Of a DNA stretch of 64,000 bases, positions 50,324 through 57,802 are shown piece by piece. The stretch's first letter is position 1. Each line of letters begins with the position of its first letter. Source of the stretch: Intestinimonas massiliensis (ex Afouda et al. 2020). GTDB taxonomy: Bacteria; Bacillota; Clostridia; Oscillospirales; Oscillospiraceae. The DNA lies in assembly GCF_900626285.1 (NCBI RefSeq), contig NZ_LR131147.1, positions 1-64,000 on the forward strand, written 5' to 3'. Both the position numbers and the translations under genes were made by a program. Under the pieces are notes generated by a model, which was not told where the DNA came from, did not search any database, and worked only from the letters and a program-made list of their open reading frames with translations.

Positions 50324-50350
50324 GCATTTGGAAATATTTTTCGTAAAAGC

Positions 50351-50380
50351 TTGACAAATCAACGGCGTGACGCTTATAAT
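50351..50380 (+). promoter_or_regulatory. Promoter of the SigH-like sigma factor gene
   Basis: TTGACA (50351-50356), an 18-base spacer and TATAAT (50375-50380). Confidence 0.8.
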
Positions 50381-50398
50381 TGTGCAAGGAGAAACGGC

Positions 50399-51034
50399 AT
50401 GATACCAGAACAAAGCAGCCCTCGGGAGCCCGGTGATGAGAGCCTGTGCGCGCAGGCGGCGGCTGGTGACCGAAGGGCGGAGGAGACCCTTGTTGTACGC
50501 TACAATCGCTTGGTGCGTATGTGTGCCCGCCCCTATTTTCTGGCAGGCGGGGACAGCGAGGATCTGATCCAGGAGGGAATGGTAGGCCTGCTGGGCGCCA
50601 TACGGGAGTATGACCCCAACAAGGCGGCATCCTTTCGGACCTATGCGGAGATCTGTGTCAAGAATCGGCTGTTCTCCGCCGTCAAAGCAGCAGCAAGAGA
50701 TAAGCACACACCGCTGAACAACTCAGTTTCGTTCGAAAACCCTCTTTTTAGCGGAACCGGTGAGCGTTTTGCCTGCGGTACACCCGACCGGCAAGCGGAG
50801 GATCCGGAGGAGATCATCCTGAGCAGAGAGGCGTTCCGTGAGCGTATGAAGGCGCTCCATGGCCAGTTATCTGGTTTCGAAGCAAGCGTACTCAGGTTGT
50901 ATCTGAACGGTCTGTCCTATTCCGAAATTGCGGCCGAGGTAAACAAGTCCCCCAAATCGGTGGACAACGCTGTCCAGCGGATCCGTCGGAAGCTGGCACA
51001 GCAATCTTCATCTGGCGACATCAGCGCAAGCTGA
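50399..51034 (+). CDS. RNA polymerase sigma factor, SigH-like
   Basis: A sigma-70 family protein of 211 residues with region 2 (RYNRLVRMCARPYFLAGGDSEDLIQEGMVGLLGAIREYD) and region 4 (LYLNGLSYSEIAAEVNKSPKSVDNAVQRIRRKL). The layout and DLIQEGMVGL motif resemble sporulation sigma-H; it could be a paralogue rather than the true one. The ATG of MIPEQSSPREP follows AAGGAGAAACGGC; a TTG upstream falls in the promoter. A zinc-ribbon gene follows. Confidence 0.82.
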   Translation: MIPEQSSPREPGDESLCAQAAAGDRRAEETLVVRYNRLVRMCARPYFLAGGDSEDLIQEGMVGLLGAIREYDPNKAASFRTYAEICVKNRLFSAVKAAARDKHTPLNNSVSFENPLFSGTGERFACGTPDRQAEDPEEIILSREAFRERMKALHGQLSGFEASVLRLYLNGLSYSEIAAEVNKSPKSVDNAVQRIRRKLAQQSSSGDISAS

Positions 51035-51110
51035 ACGCATATTACAACTGTCCCAGCACGATCGGATCTTCCGGAGGATCTGGGCAAAGAAGCAAAGAGA
51101 GGGTATCATC

Positions 51111-51392
51111 ATGTACGAAGACAAGACTCTGGTATGTAAGGAATGTGGCCAGGAGTTCGTGTTCACCGCCGGTGAGCAGGAGTTCTACGCTGAGCGTGGC
51201 TTCCAGAACGAGCCCCAGCGCTGCAAGGCTTGCCGTGACGCCCGCAAGGCCGCTTCCCGCGGTCCCCGCGAGTACTTCACCGCTACTTGCGCTGCCTGCG
51301 GCGGCGAGGCCAAGGTTCCCTTCGAGCCCAAGTCCGACCGTCCTGTGTACTGCAGCGACTGCTTCGCCCGTATGCGCGGCGAGCAGCACTAA
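51111..51392 (+). CDS. Zinc-ribbon domain protein
   Basis: A 93-residue protein with four CXXC pairs: CKECGQEF at residue 9, CKACRDARK, CAACGGEAKVPFEPKSDRPV and YCSDCFARM. This is the probable zinc-binding domain seen in many Clostridia, often highly expressed and of unknown function. Codon use is strongly biased toward C-ending codons, as in translation genes. Start behind GAGAGGG. The gene ends in its own terminator. Confidence 0.85.
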   Translation: MYEDKTLVCKECGQEFVFTAGEQEFYAERGFQNEPQRCKACRDARKAASRGPREYFTATCAACGGEAKVPFEPKSDRPVYCSDCFARMRGEQH

Positions 51393-51402
51393 GCCACACA
51401 CG

Positions 51403-51432
51403 AAAGGGCGCCCATCCGGGCGCCCTTTTTGT
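51403..51432 (+). terminator. Rho-independent terminator after the zinc-ribbon gene
   Basis: AAAGGGCGCCC (51403-51413) pairs with GGGCGCCCTTT (51418-51428), then T's. Confidence 0.9.
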
Positions 51433-51454
51433 TTGCGGAAATCGCAACAATCTC

Positions 51455-51483
51455 TTGCCAAACTGCGGAAAATAGGATATACT
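51455..51483 (+). promoter_or_regulatory. Promoter of the DUF1858 gene
   Basis: TTGCCA (51455-51460), a 17-base spacer and TATACT (51478-51483). Confidence 0.75.
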
Positions 51484-51516
51484 ACCGATATCCTAGAAAT
51501 TTGGAGGTATTACCCC

Positions 51517-51723
51517 ATGGCTCAGATTACCAAAGATACCATCATCGGCGACATCCTGGACATCGCCCCTGAGACGGCTCCCATCTTCCTGTCCATCGGC
51601 ATGCACTGCCTGGGCTGCCCCTCTTCCCGCGGCGAGACCGTGGAGGAAGCCTGCATGGTGCACGGCGTGGATGTGAATGAGCTGCTGGCCAAGATCAACG
51701 CCAGCGTGGGCGCTGCCCAGTAA
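51517..51723 (+). CDS. DUF1858 domain protein
   Basis: A 68-residue protein with the DUF1858 pattern: ITKDTIIGDILDIAPETAPIF, then the redox-type GMHCLGCPSSRGET (two cysteines near residues 32 and 35) and EACMVHGVDVNELL. The domain is often found beside hybrid-cluster or redox proteins and is thought to be redox-active. A longer frame starting further upstream lacks a ribosome-binding site; this ATG follows TTGGAGGTA. It has its own promoter and terminator. Confidence 0.92.
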   Translation: MAQITKDTIIGDILDIAPETAPIFLSIGMHCLGCPSSRGETVEEACMVHGVDVNELLAKINASVGAAQ

Positions 51724-51732
51724 AAACGCAAT

Positions 51733-51763
51733 AAAAAAGGAGCGGTCATGCCGCTCCTTTTTT
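51733..51763 (+). terminator. Rho-independent terminator after the DUF1858 gene
   Basis: AAAAAAGGAGCGG (51733-51745) pairs with CCGCTCCTTTTTT (51751-51763). Confidence 0.9.
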
Positions 51764-51780
51764 ATCAGGAGGTGGTATCG

Positions 51781-52494
51781 ATGCGGACCATGGAGCTGTC
51801 CCCGCGGCTGAGGTCGGTGGCGAACCTGGTGCCCCAGGGGGCGCGGCTGGCCGATATCGGGACGGATCACGCCTATCTGCCCACATGGCTTATCCTGCAC
51901 GGCGTGATCGACCGGGCCATTGCCGCTGATCTGCGGGAGGGACCGTTGGAACGGGCCAGGCTGACAGCGGAGAAATACGGCCTCAGCGGGCATATGAGCT
52001 TCCGGCTGTGCGACGGCCTGGCCGGTGTAGGAGAAGATGAGGCGGATGTGGTCGCCATTGCCGGTATGGGCGGGGAGACCATCGCGGAGATCCTGTCGGC
52101 AGCGCCCTGGACGAAAGCGGAAGGCAAGCTGCTGCTGCTCCAGCCCATGAGTGCCCAGCCTGAGCTGCGCCGCTGGCTGTGGGAACAGGGCTATAGCATC
52201 CGGCGGGAGGTGCTGAGCAAGGAAGGGGAGACCCTCTATGTCACCTTCCTGGTGAATGCCGGCCAGATGGATAAGCTGACCGCTGGAGAGCTGTGGGCGG
52301 GCCGCCAGCAGGCGGGGGAGGACGCGCCCCTGCGGGGAGAATATCTGGACCGGCTGATCGCCCAGACCGGCCGGGCACTGGAGGGCCTGCGGCGCTCCAC
52401 CCGGGCAGCTGACAGCGGGCGTTTGGCGGAGATGGAGCAGGTCCATCAGGACCTGCTCCGGTTGAAGGAGGAGTGGTCGACATGGCAACAGTAA
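51781..52494 (+). CDS. trmK: tRNA (adenine(22)-N1)-methyltransferase
   Basis: A SAM-dependent Rossmann-fold methyltransferase of 237 residues, matching TrmK/YqfN. The family opening (LSPRLRSVANLVPQGARLADIGTDHAYLP) is followed by AIAADLREGPLERA and IAGMGGETIAEIL. The ATG follows AGGAGGTGGTATCG, which abuts the terminator of the preceding gene, so transcription probably reads through or has an unseen promoter. The sigma factor-trmK-Nif3 order is typical of Firmicutes. Confidence 0.93.
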   Translation: MRTMELSPRLRSVANLVPQGARLADIGTDHAYLPTWLILHGVIDRAIAADLREGPLERARLTAEKYGLSGHMSFRLCDGLAGVGEDEADVVAIAGMGGETIAEILSAAPWTKAEGKLLLLQPMSAQPELRRWLWEQGYSIRREVLSKEGETLYVTFLVNAGQMDKLTAGELWAGRQQAGEDAPLRGEYLDRLIAQTGRALEGLRRSTRAADSGRLAEMEQVHQDLLRLKEEWSTWQQ

Positions 52495-53279
52495 GAGAGA
52501 TCTATCAATATCTGGATGGGCTGGCGCCCTTTTCTCTGCAGATGGACTTTGACAACGCCGGATTTCTGGTGGGCAGGGGAGACCGGCAGGTGGACAAGCT
52601 GCTGGTGAGCCTGGACATCACCGAGGAGGTGGCGGCAGAGGCCCATGAGCTGGGCTGTCAGCTCATCGTCTCCCACCACCCGGTGATCTTCTTCCCGGCC
52701 AAGTCCATTACCGACGGCGATCCCACCGGGCGGACCCTGCTGGCCCTGGCGGAGCATCAGATCGCCGCCATCTGTGCCCACACCAATCTGGACGCGGTAC
52801 ACGGCGGCGTCAACGACGCCCTGGCCCAGAAGCTGAACCTGACCCAGATTGAGCAGCTGAAGCAGGACGGGGTGGATGCCTCCGGCCGTCCCTACGGCAT
52901 CGGCCGGGTGGGCAACACCACCGGTATTCCCATGTACGCCCCCGCCTTTGCCGCTTTCGTGAAAGAGGCCCTGGGAGCCAATGGGGTGCGTTACGTGGAT
53001 GCCCGCCGTCCGGTGCGCCGGGTGGCGGTGGGCGGCGGCGCCTGTGCCGACATGCTGAAGGACGCCCTGGCCATGGGTTGCGATACCTTTGTCACTGCCG
53101 ACGTGAAGTATAACGGTTTCCTGGACGCCAAGGCTCTGGGGGTCAACCTCATCGACGCCGGCCATTATCCCACCGAGCAGGTGGTGGTGCCGGTGCTGGC
53201 CAAGTGGCTGGCCTCCGGCTTCCCCAAGGTGGAGATTTTGACCACACAGCGGCATAAAGAGGCGTTTTCCTATCTGTGA
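52482..53279 (+). CDS. Nif3-like dinuclear metal centre protein (YqfO family)
   Basis: A 265-residue protein of the DUF34/NIF3 family, with metal-site motifs CQLIVSHHPVIFF (near residue 62), CAHTNLDAVHGGVNDALA, and the C-terminal INAGHYPTEQ-like block (LIDAGHYPTEQVVVPVL). Function is unsettled; a GTP cyclohydrolase-like fold and metal hydrolase roles have been proposed. It lacks the middle PII-like insert of Bacillus YqfO. It overlaps the trmK end by 13 bases. Confidence 0.92.
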   Translation: MATVREIYQYLDGLAPFSLQMDFDNAGFLVGRGDRQVDKLLVSLDITEEVAAEAHELGCQLIVSHHPVIFFPAKSITDGDPTGRTLLALAEHQIAAICAHTNLDAVHGGVNDALAQKLNLTQIEQLKQDGVDASGRPYGIGRVGNTTGIPMYAPAFAAFVKEALGANGVRYVDARRPVRRVAVGGGACADMLKDALAMGCDTFVTADVKYNGFLDAKALGVNLIDAGHYPTEQVVVPVLAKWLASGFPKVEILTTQRHKEAFSYL

Positions 53280-53283
53280 GGGG

Positions 53284-53312
53284 TTGCCAAGCGGAAGTAA
53301 ACGTGATAAACT
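53284..53312 (+). promoter_or_regulatory. Promoter of yebC
   Basis: TTGCCA (53284-53289), a 17-base spacer and TAAACT (53307-53312). Confidence 0.65.
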
Positions 53313-53351
53313 AGATGCGCTGATTTTCGACGAGGAAGGGAACGAGTACCA

Positions 53352-54080
53352 ATGTCAGGACATTCCAAGTGGCATAATATCCAGAAGACCAAGGGCGCGG
53401 CGGACGCCAAGCGCTCCCAGATTTTCACCAAGATCGCCCGCGAGATGATCGTGGCCGTCAAGACCGGCGGCAGCGGCGACCCCAACAATAACTCCCGTCT
53501 GGCCACCGTCATCGCCAAGGCCAAGGCGGCCAATATGCCCAACGACAACATCAAGCGCACCATCGACAAGGCGCTGGGCTCCGGCAATGCCGACGCTTAC
53601 GAGAACGTGACCTACGAGGGCTACGGCCCCTCCGGTGTGGCCGTCATCGTGGACGCCCTCACCGACAACCGCAACCGCACCGCTCCCGAGGTGCGCCACC
53701 TGCTGGACAAGTACGGCAAGGGCCTGGGCGCCACCGGCTGCGTGTCCTGGTCCTTTGACCGCAAGGGCGTCATCGTCATTGAGAAGGAAGACCTGGACGA
53801 GGATACCGTCATGATGGACGCGCTGGACTGCGGCGCCGACGATATGCAGGTGGAGGACGAGGTGTTCGAGGTCTACACCGATCCCGACTCCTTCGGCACC
53901 GTGCTGGCCGCCATGGAGGAGAAGGGCTATACCTTCGTCCAGGCCGCCGTGGAAATGGTGCCCCAGAACTATGTCAAGCTGGAAAATGAGGAAGACATCA
54001 AGAACATGGAGAAGCTCATTGACCTGCTGGAGGACAACGACGACGTGCAGAACGTCTGGCACAACTGGGATCAGGGCTGA
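53352..54080 (+). CDS. yebC: YebC/PmpR family protein
   Basis: A 242-residue protein with the strong family opening MSGHSKWHNIQKTKGAADAK and GGSGDPNNNSRLATVIAKAK. Members have been described both as transcription regulators and as ribosome-associated factors that relieve stalling at proline-rich stretches; the latter is now favoured for YebC2-type proteins. The strongly biased codon use fits high expression. Followed by a bidirectional terminator shared with the MerR gene. Confidence 0.95.
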   Translation: MSGHSKWHNIQKTKGAADAKRSQIFTKIAREMIVAVKTGGSGDPNNNSRLATVIAKAKAANMPNDNIKRTIDKALGSGNADAYENVTYEGYGPSGVAVIVDALTDNRNRTAPEVRHLLDKYGKGLGATGCVSWSFDRKGVIVIEKEDLDEDTVMMDALDCGADDMQVEDEVFEVYTDPDSFGTVLAAMEEKGYTFVQAAVEMVPQNYVKLENEEDIKNMEKLIDLLEDNDDVQNVWHNWDQG

Positions 54081-54090
54081 GTTGACGCAA

Positions 54091-54126
54091 AAAAGGAGCC
54101 TGCCGCATGCGCGGCAGGCTCCTTTT
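54091..54126. terminator. Bidirectional terminator between yebC and the MerR gene
   Basis: AAAAGGAGCCTGCCGC (54091-54106) pairs with GCGGCAGGCTCCTTTT (54111-54126), a 16-bp perfect stem. Confidence 0.93.
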
Positions 54127-54129
54127 GCC

Positions 54130-54768
54130 CTACGGCACATACTCAAAATGCCGGTACAGCCACTTGCCCGCCTTGCTGCCCAATACCAGGCCAATAGGCA
54201 GGATGAGAACGACAAAGGGCAGGATCACCATCAGCGGGTTCCAGGCGGCAATCGAGAAGAGCGCGGAGACATTGGACCCGCAGTCGATCAAGTAAACATA
54301 CAGCCGCCATGCCACACAGACAAACAGGATCATGCTCACGGTCTCTATGATGGAGGCCCAGTTCAGCCGGGAGATCGGTCTCTGGTCCGCTTTGGGCAGG
54401 GGAGCATCCCTCACCTCCTGCTCCAGCAGAGCGGCGTAGTCCTCCAGCCCGTCGGCCTGAGCGGTGTCGGTGCGGCTCAGCCGCTCATAGGATTCGATGG
54501 CTTCCCGCAGCCGCTGCCGCAGGGCAAAGGCAGCGCCGGGTGCGTTCTTTTGGAAATCCTGGACCATAGAGCGGATCTCTTCAAGGGTAAAGCCCGCCTT
54601 CCGCAAAACTGCAATGGCCCGGAGCCGGTCCACGTCGGCAGGGGAGAAGTCCAGCCAGGTGCGCCCGCCCCGACGCTGGGATTGGGGAATCACCAGTTGT
54701 TCCTGCACATAAAACCGCACCGCCCGCTCGGTAAGCCCGGTGGCTGTGCAGACCTCTTTCATCTTCAT
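54130..54768 (-). CDS. MerR family regulator with membrane-spanning C-terminus
   Basis: A 212-residue protein. Residues 1-70 form the MerR winged helix (MKMKEVCTATGLTERAVRFYV, ADVDRLRAIAVLRKAGFTLEEI), followed by a helical linker of about 60 residues. The last part has two hydrophobic segments (TVSMILFVCVAWRLYVYLI and NPLMVILPFVVLILPIGLVL), so it should be membrane-anchored. This is unusual, since MerR proteins are normally soluble. It probably senses an envelope or membrane signal; the target is unknown. ATG behind AAAGGAGGCG. Confidence 0.87.
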   Translation of the reverse strand: MKMKEVCTATGLTERAVRFYVQEQLVIPQSQRRGGRTWLDFSPADVDRLRAIAVLRKAGFTLEEIRSMVQDFQKNAPGAAFALRQRLREAIESYERLSRTDTAQADGLEDYAALLEQEVRDAPLPKADQRPISRLNWASIIETVSMILFVCVAWRLYVYLIDCGSNVSALFSIAAWNPLMVILPFVVLILPIGLVLGSKAGKWLYRHFEYVP

Positions 54769-54843
54769 GGATACGCCTCCTTTGCTGAAAAAAGTGTACC
54801 ATCTGACGTAAGGGAAGTGTCAAGAGCCTTTCTGACAACAGGC

Positions 54844-54879
54844 AAAAAATACGGCCCGGAGCGCTGTGCTCCGGGCCGT
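54844..54879 (-). terminator. Rho-independent terminator of rnpB
   Basis: Reading leftward, ACGGCCCGGAGC pairs with GCTCCGGGCCGT (54851-54862 with 54868-54879), followed by a T-run (complement of the A's at 54844-54849). Confidence 0.9.
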
Positions 54880-54887
54880 CGTATCTG

Positions 54888-55235
54888 CAAGTAAGCCTGT
54901 AAGCCGGGTTCTGTCATTTAAGACAGCCATCTATCTCGACGCACCGTCGCCGGTACGCTCAAGCCGCCTCCTCGGGACGGCCGGGCCAGCCTCATGTCCC
55001 TCCACGGCGTTGCTCCGGATAGAGTTTACAGCGATGGACGCTTGGCACGCCATCGGGTGAGCTCTTACCTCGCCTTTCCACCTTGACCGGCCAAAGACCG
55101 GCAGACTATTTCTGTTGCACTTTTCCTGGGGTCGCCCCCGGCGGGTGTTACCCGTTATCCTTGCCCTGTGGAGCCCGGACTTTCCTCACCTACGGGCCTT
55201 TCGTCCCGCAGGCGCGGCTGTCCAGCTTGCTTGCG
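54888..55235 (-). ncRNA. rnpB: RNase P RNA, type A
   Basis: The ribozyme that trims tRNA 5' leaders. Reading leftward, it contains GAAAGGCCCGTAGGTGAGGAAAGTCCGGGCTCC and the matching GAGATAGATGGCTGTC, ACAGAACCCGGCTTAC near the 3' end, plus AGAAATAG in CRII-like context. The features fit the ancestral type A rather than the Bacillus type B. The 3' end is set near 54888 by the terminator, the 5' end by the promoter at 55242-55270. Boundaries are good to within about 5-10 bases. Confidence 0.95.
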
Positions 55236-55241
55236 TAGGGT

Positions 55242-55270
55242 ATTTTACCGTATTCCGCCCCGGTTGTCAA
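55242..55270 (-). promoter_or_regulatory. Promoter of rnpB
   Basis: Reading leftward, TTGACA (complement of 55265-55270), a 17-base spacer and TAAAAT (complement of 55242-55247). Confidence 0.85.
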
Positions 55271-55288
55271 ATCAAAAGCCGCTTTGGA

Positions 55289-55317
55289 TTGAATTTCAGT
55301 GCCAAGTAAGATATAAT
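55289..55317 (+). promoter_or_regulatory. Promoter of murD
   Basis: TTGAAT (55289-55294), a 17-base spacer and TATAAT (55312-55317). It stands back to back with the rnpB promoter; the -35 boxes are 18 bases apart. Confidence 0.8.
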
Positions 55318-55351
55318 AATTTGGTTAAACTATGAAAAGGGAGGAACTGCC

Positions 55352-56743
55352 ATGAATCGTTCCACCATACAGGAATATCTGGCGGGATTGAAGGGCAAGC
55401 GGGTGGCCGTCATCGGCATCGGCGTGTCCAACACCCCACTGATCAAAATGCTGCTGCGGGCAGGAGTGAAGGTCACTGCCTGCGACAAGAAGCCCAAGGA
55501 ATCCTTTGCCGGACTGGCGGAGGAGTTGGAGAGCCTGGGAGCCCAGCTCAAGCTGGGCCCGGACTACCTGAAGGATCTGGACTTTGAGGTCATTTTCCGC
55601 ACGCCTGGCATGCGGCCCGATCTGCCGGAACTGATAGAGGCTCTTCAGCGGGGGGCCATCCTCACCTCCGAAATGGAAGTGTTCTTCCAGGTCTGCCCCT
55701 GCAAAATCATCGCGGTGACGGGCAGCGACGGCAAGACCACAACCACTACCATCATTGCCGAACTGCTGAAGGCGGCGGGCCAGACAGTATACGTAGGCGG
55801 CAATATCGGCAAGCCTCTGCTGCCCGACGTGGACGGCATGGAGCCGGGGGATATCGCGGTGCTGGAGCTGTCCTCCTTCCAGCTGATGACGATGGACCGC
55901 AGCCCGGACATCGCCGTGGTCACCAACCTGGCGCCCAACCACCTGGACGTGCACAAGTCCATGGAGGAGTATGTGGACGCCAAGAAGAACATCTTCCTCC
56001 ACCAGGGGCCGGACGGTCTGCTGGTACTGAACCAGGACAACGAGATCACCCGGAGCTTTGCTCCTGAGGCGCCGGGCCATGTAACCTTCTTCAGCCGCCG
56101 TCAGGAGCTGGAAAAGGGCGTGTTCCTCAAGGACGGGGTCATCTGGGTACGCAACGCCATGCATGAGCGGCCCGTTTTGCCGGTGGCCGATATTCTGCTG
56201 CCCGGCGATCACAACGTGGAGAACTACATGGCCGCCATCGCCGCCCTGGACGGACTGATCCCCGACCAGGTGATCCGGGAGTTCGCGGCGAAATTTGCCG
56301 GGGTGGAGCACCGGATCGAGCTGGTACGCACACTGAACGGCGTGAAGTATTATAATGACTCCATTGCCTCCAGTCCCTCCCGTACCATCGCCGGTCTGCG
56401 CTCCTTCCAGCAGAAGGTTATCCTGATCGCCGGCGGCTATGATAAGCATATCCCCTTTGACGTGCTGGGGCCTGAGGTCACAGCACATGTAAAGGAACTG
56501 TTCCTGACGGGCGCCACTTCCGATAAGATCCGTACCGCCGTGGAAAGTGCTCCCGAATATGACCCGGAGAAGCTCCCCATCACCGTGATCGACGACTTTG
56601 AAGAGGCGGTGCTGGCGGCCCATTGGGCGGCCAAACCCGGCGATGTGGTGATTTTGTCCCCCGCCTGCGCATCCTTTGACAAATTCAAGAACTTTATGGA
56701 GCGGGGAGCCGCCTTCAAGAAGATTGTCTATGGCCTGTCGTAA
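55352..56743 (+). CDS. murD: UDP-N-acetylmuramoyl-L-alanine--D-glutamate ligase
   Basis: Adds D-glutamate to UDP-MurNAc-L-Ala in wall precursor synthesis. It has 463 residues, the N-terminal UDP-binding fold (KRVAVIGIGVSNTPLI), the ATP loop GSDGKTT at residues 124-130, and the later NDSIASSPSRTIAGLRSF. Starts at ATG behind GGGAGGAACTGCC. It is not part of a dcw cluster here; the M42 peptidase genes follow. Confidence 0.95.
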   Translation: MNRSTIQEYLAGLKGKRVAVIGIGVSNTPLIKMLLRAGVKVTACDKKPKESFAGLAEELESLGAQLKLGPDYLKDLDFEVIFRTPGMRPDLPELIEALQRGAILTSEMEVFFQVCPCKIIAVTGSDGKTTTTTIIAELLKAAGQTVYVGGNIGKPLLPDVDGMEPGDIAVLELSSFQLMTMDRSPDIAVVTNLAPNHLDVHKSMEEYVDAKKNIFLHQGPDGLLVLNQDNEITRSFAPEAPGHVTFFSRRQELEKGVFLKDGVIWVRNAMHERPVLPVADILLPGDHNVENYMAAIAALDGLIPDQVIREFAAKFAGVEHRIELVRTLNGVKYYNDSIASSPSRTIAGLRSFQQKVILIAGGYDKHIPFDVLGPEVTAHVKELFLTGATSDKIRTAVESAPEYDPEKLPITVIDDFEEAVLAAHWAAKPGDVVILSPACASFDKFKNFMERGAAFKKIVYGLS

Positions 56744-56764
56744 CAGTGTGAAGGAGTGAACCTT

Positions 56765-57802
56765 TTGTTGGATAGTAAAAAGGTCCTGGAGGAGCTGTGC
56801 GGGTGCACAGCTCCCTCCGGGTTTGAAGGGCCGGCGGTTGAAATCGCCGCCCGGTTGCTGAAACCTTTGGTGGATGAGCTTCAGGTGGACCGGATGGGAA
56901 ATCTGATCGGCGTCCGCCGCTGTGGTCAGCCCAATGCCAGGAAGCTGCTGCTGGATGCCCACCTGGATGAGATCGGTCTGCTGGTCACCGGTGTGGAAGA
57001 GGGCTTCCTGCGTTTCCGCTCCATTGGCGGAGTAGACCCCCGAATGCTGCCCGGCCGGGAGGTGTGGGTCCTGACCCAGCCGCCCATTCCCGGCATTGTG
57101 GCTTGCCAGCCTCCCCATCTCCATGACGGAGAGACGGAAAACAAATCCATTCCGCTGTCCGACCTGCGCATCGACGTGGGCCTGTCCCAGGAGCAGGCGG
57201 AGGAGAAAATCCCGGTGGGTACACCGGTGGTGTACCGGGGCAGCTGCTTCTCTCTGGGGAAAGAGCAGATGTGCGGCAAGGCCATGGACGACCGTTCCTG
57301 CTTCACGGTGCTGCTGCGGGCTATGGAGCTGCTGGCGGACAAGAAGCTGGATGTTGACGTATATGTTATGGGCTCCACCCGGGAGGAGGTTTCCGGGGTG
57401 GGTGCCACCGTGGGCACCTGGTCGGTACAGCCCGACTGCTGTGTGGCGGTGGATGTGACCCACGGCCGCACGCCTGACGGCCCTGCTGATAAAACATTTA
57501 CCTTGGGCGGCGGTCCGGCCATCGGCGTGGGTCCCAATATGACCCGCTGGATGACCGGACGTATGCTGGACAAGGCGCGGGAAAGGGAGATCCCTTACCA
57601 GCAGGAGATCATGTCCGGCCACACCGGCACCAACGGCTGGGAGATGCAGATCAGCCGGGAGGGCGTGGCCACTTCGGTGCTCTCTCTGCCCCTGAAATAC
57701 ATGCACACTCCCATTGAGACGCTGTCTCTCAGCGATCTGGAGCAGACTGCCCAGCTGCTGGCGGCGTTTACCGAGGATTTGGGAAAGGAGTGGCCGCTGT
57801 GA
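56765..57802 (+). CDS. M42 family (glutamyl aminopeptidase/endoglucanase-like) metallopeptidase, copy 1
   Basis: A 345-residue cocatalytic dizinc aminopeptidase. Metal and catalytic residues are seen in DAHLDEIGLL (near residue 64), KAMDDRSCF, STREEVSGVGA and the final KYMHTPIET His. TTG at 56765 is the likely start, eight bases after AAGGAG; the GTG at 56756 overlaps that site. First of three tandem paralogues; the next starts inside its stop codon. M42 enzymes act in large complexes on peptides in the cytosol. Confidence 0.9.
   Translation: MLDSKKVLEELCGCTAPSGFEGPAVEIAARLLKPLVDELQVDRMGNLIGVRRCGQPNARKLLLDAHLDEIGLLVTGVEEGFLRFRSIGGVDPRMLPGREVWVLTQPPIPGIVACQPPHLHDGETENKSIPLSDLRIDVGLSQEQAEEKIPVGTPVVYRGSCFSLGKEQMCGKAMDDRSCFTVLLRAMELLADKKLDVDVYVMGSTREEVSGVGATVGTWSVQPDCCVAVDVTHGRTPDGPADKTFTLGGGPAIGVGPNMTRWMTGRMLDKAREREIPYQQEIMSGHTGTNGWEMQISREGVATSVLSLPLKYMHTPIETLSLSDLEQTAQLLAAFTEDLGKEWPL

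Noticed and set aside
54866..55309. Small frames inside 54866-55309
   Set aside because: They lie in the RNase P RNA gene and its promoter region and lack ribosome-binding sites.
55325..57706. 793-codon antisense frame opposite murD and the first M42 gene
   Set aside because: Composition (His, Gln, Gly rich) and complete overlap with two well-supported genes mark it as a GC-bias shadow.
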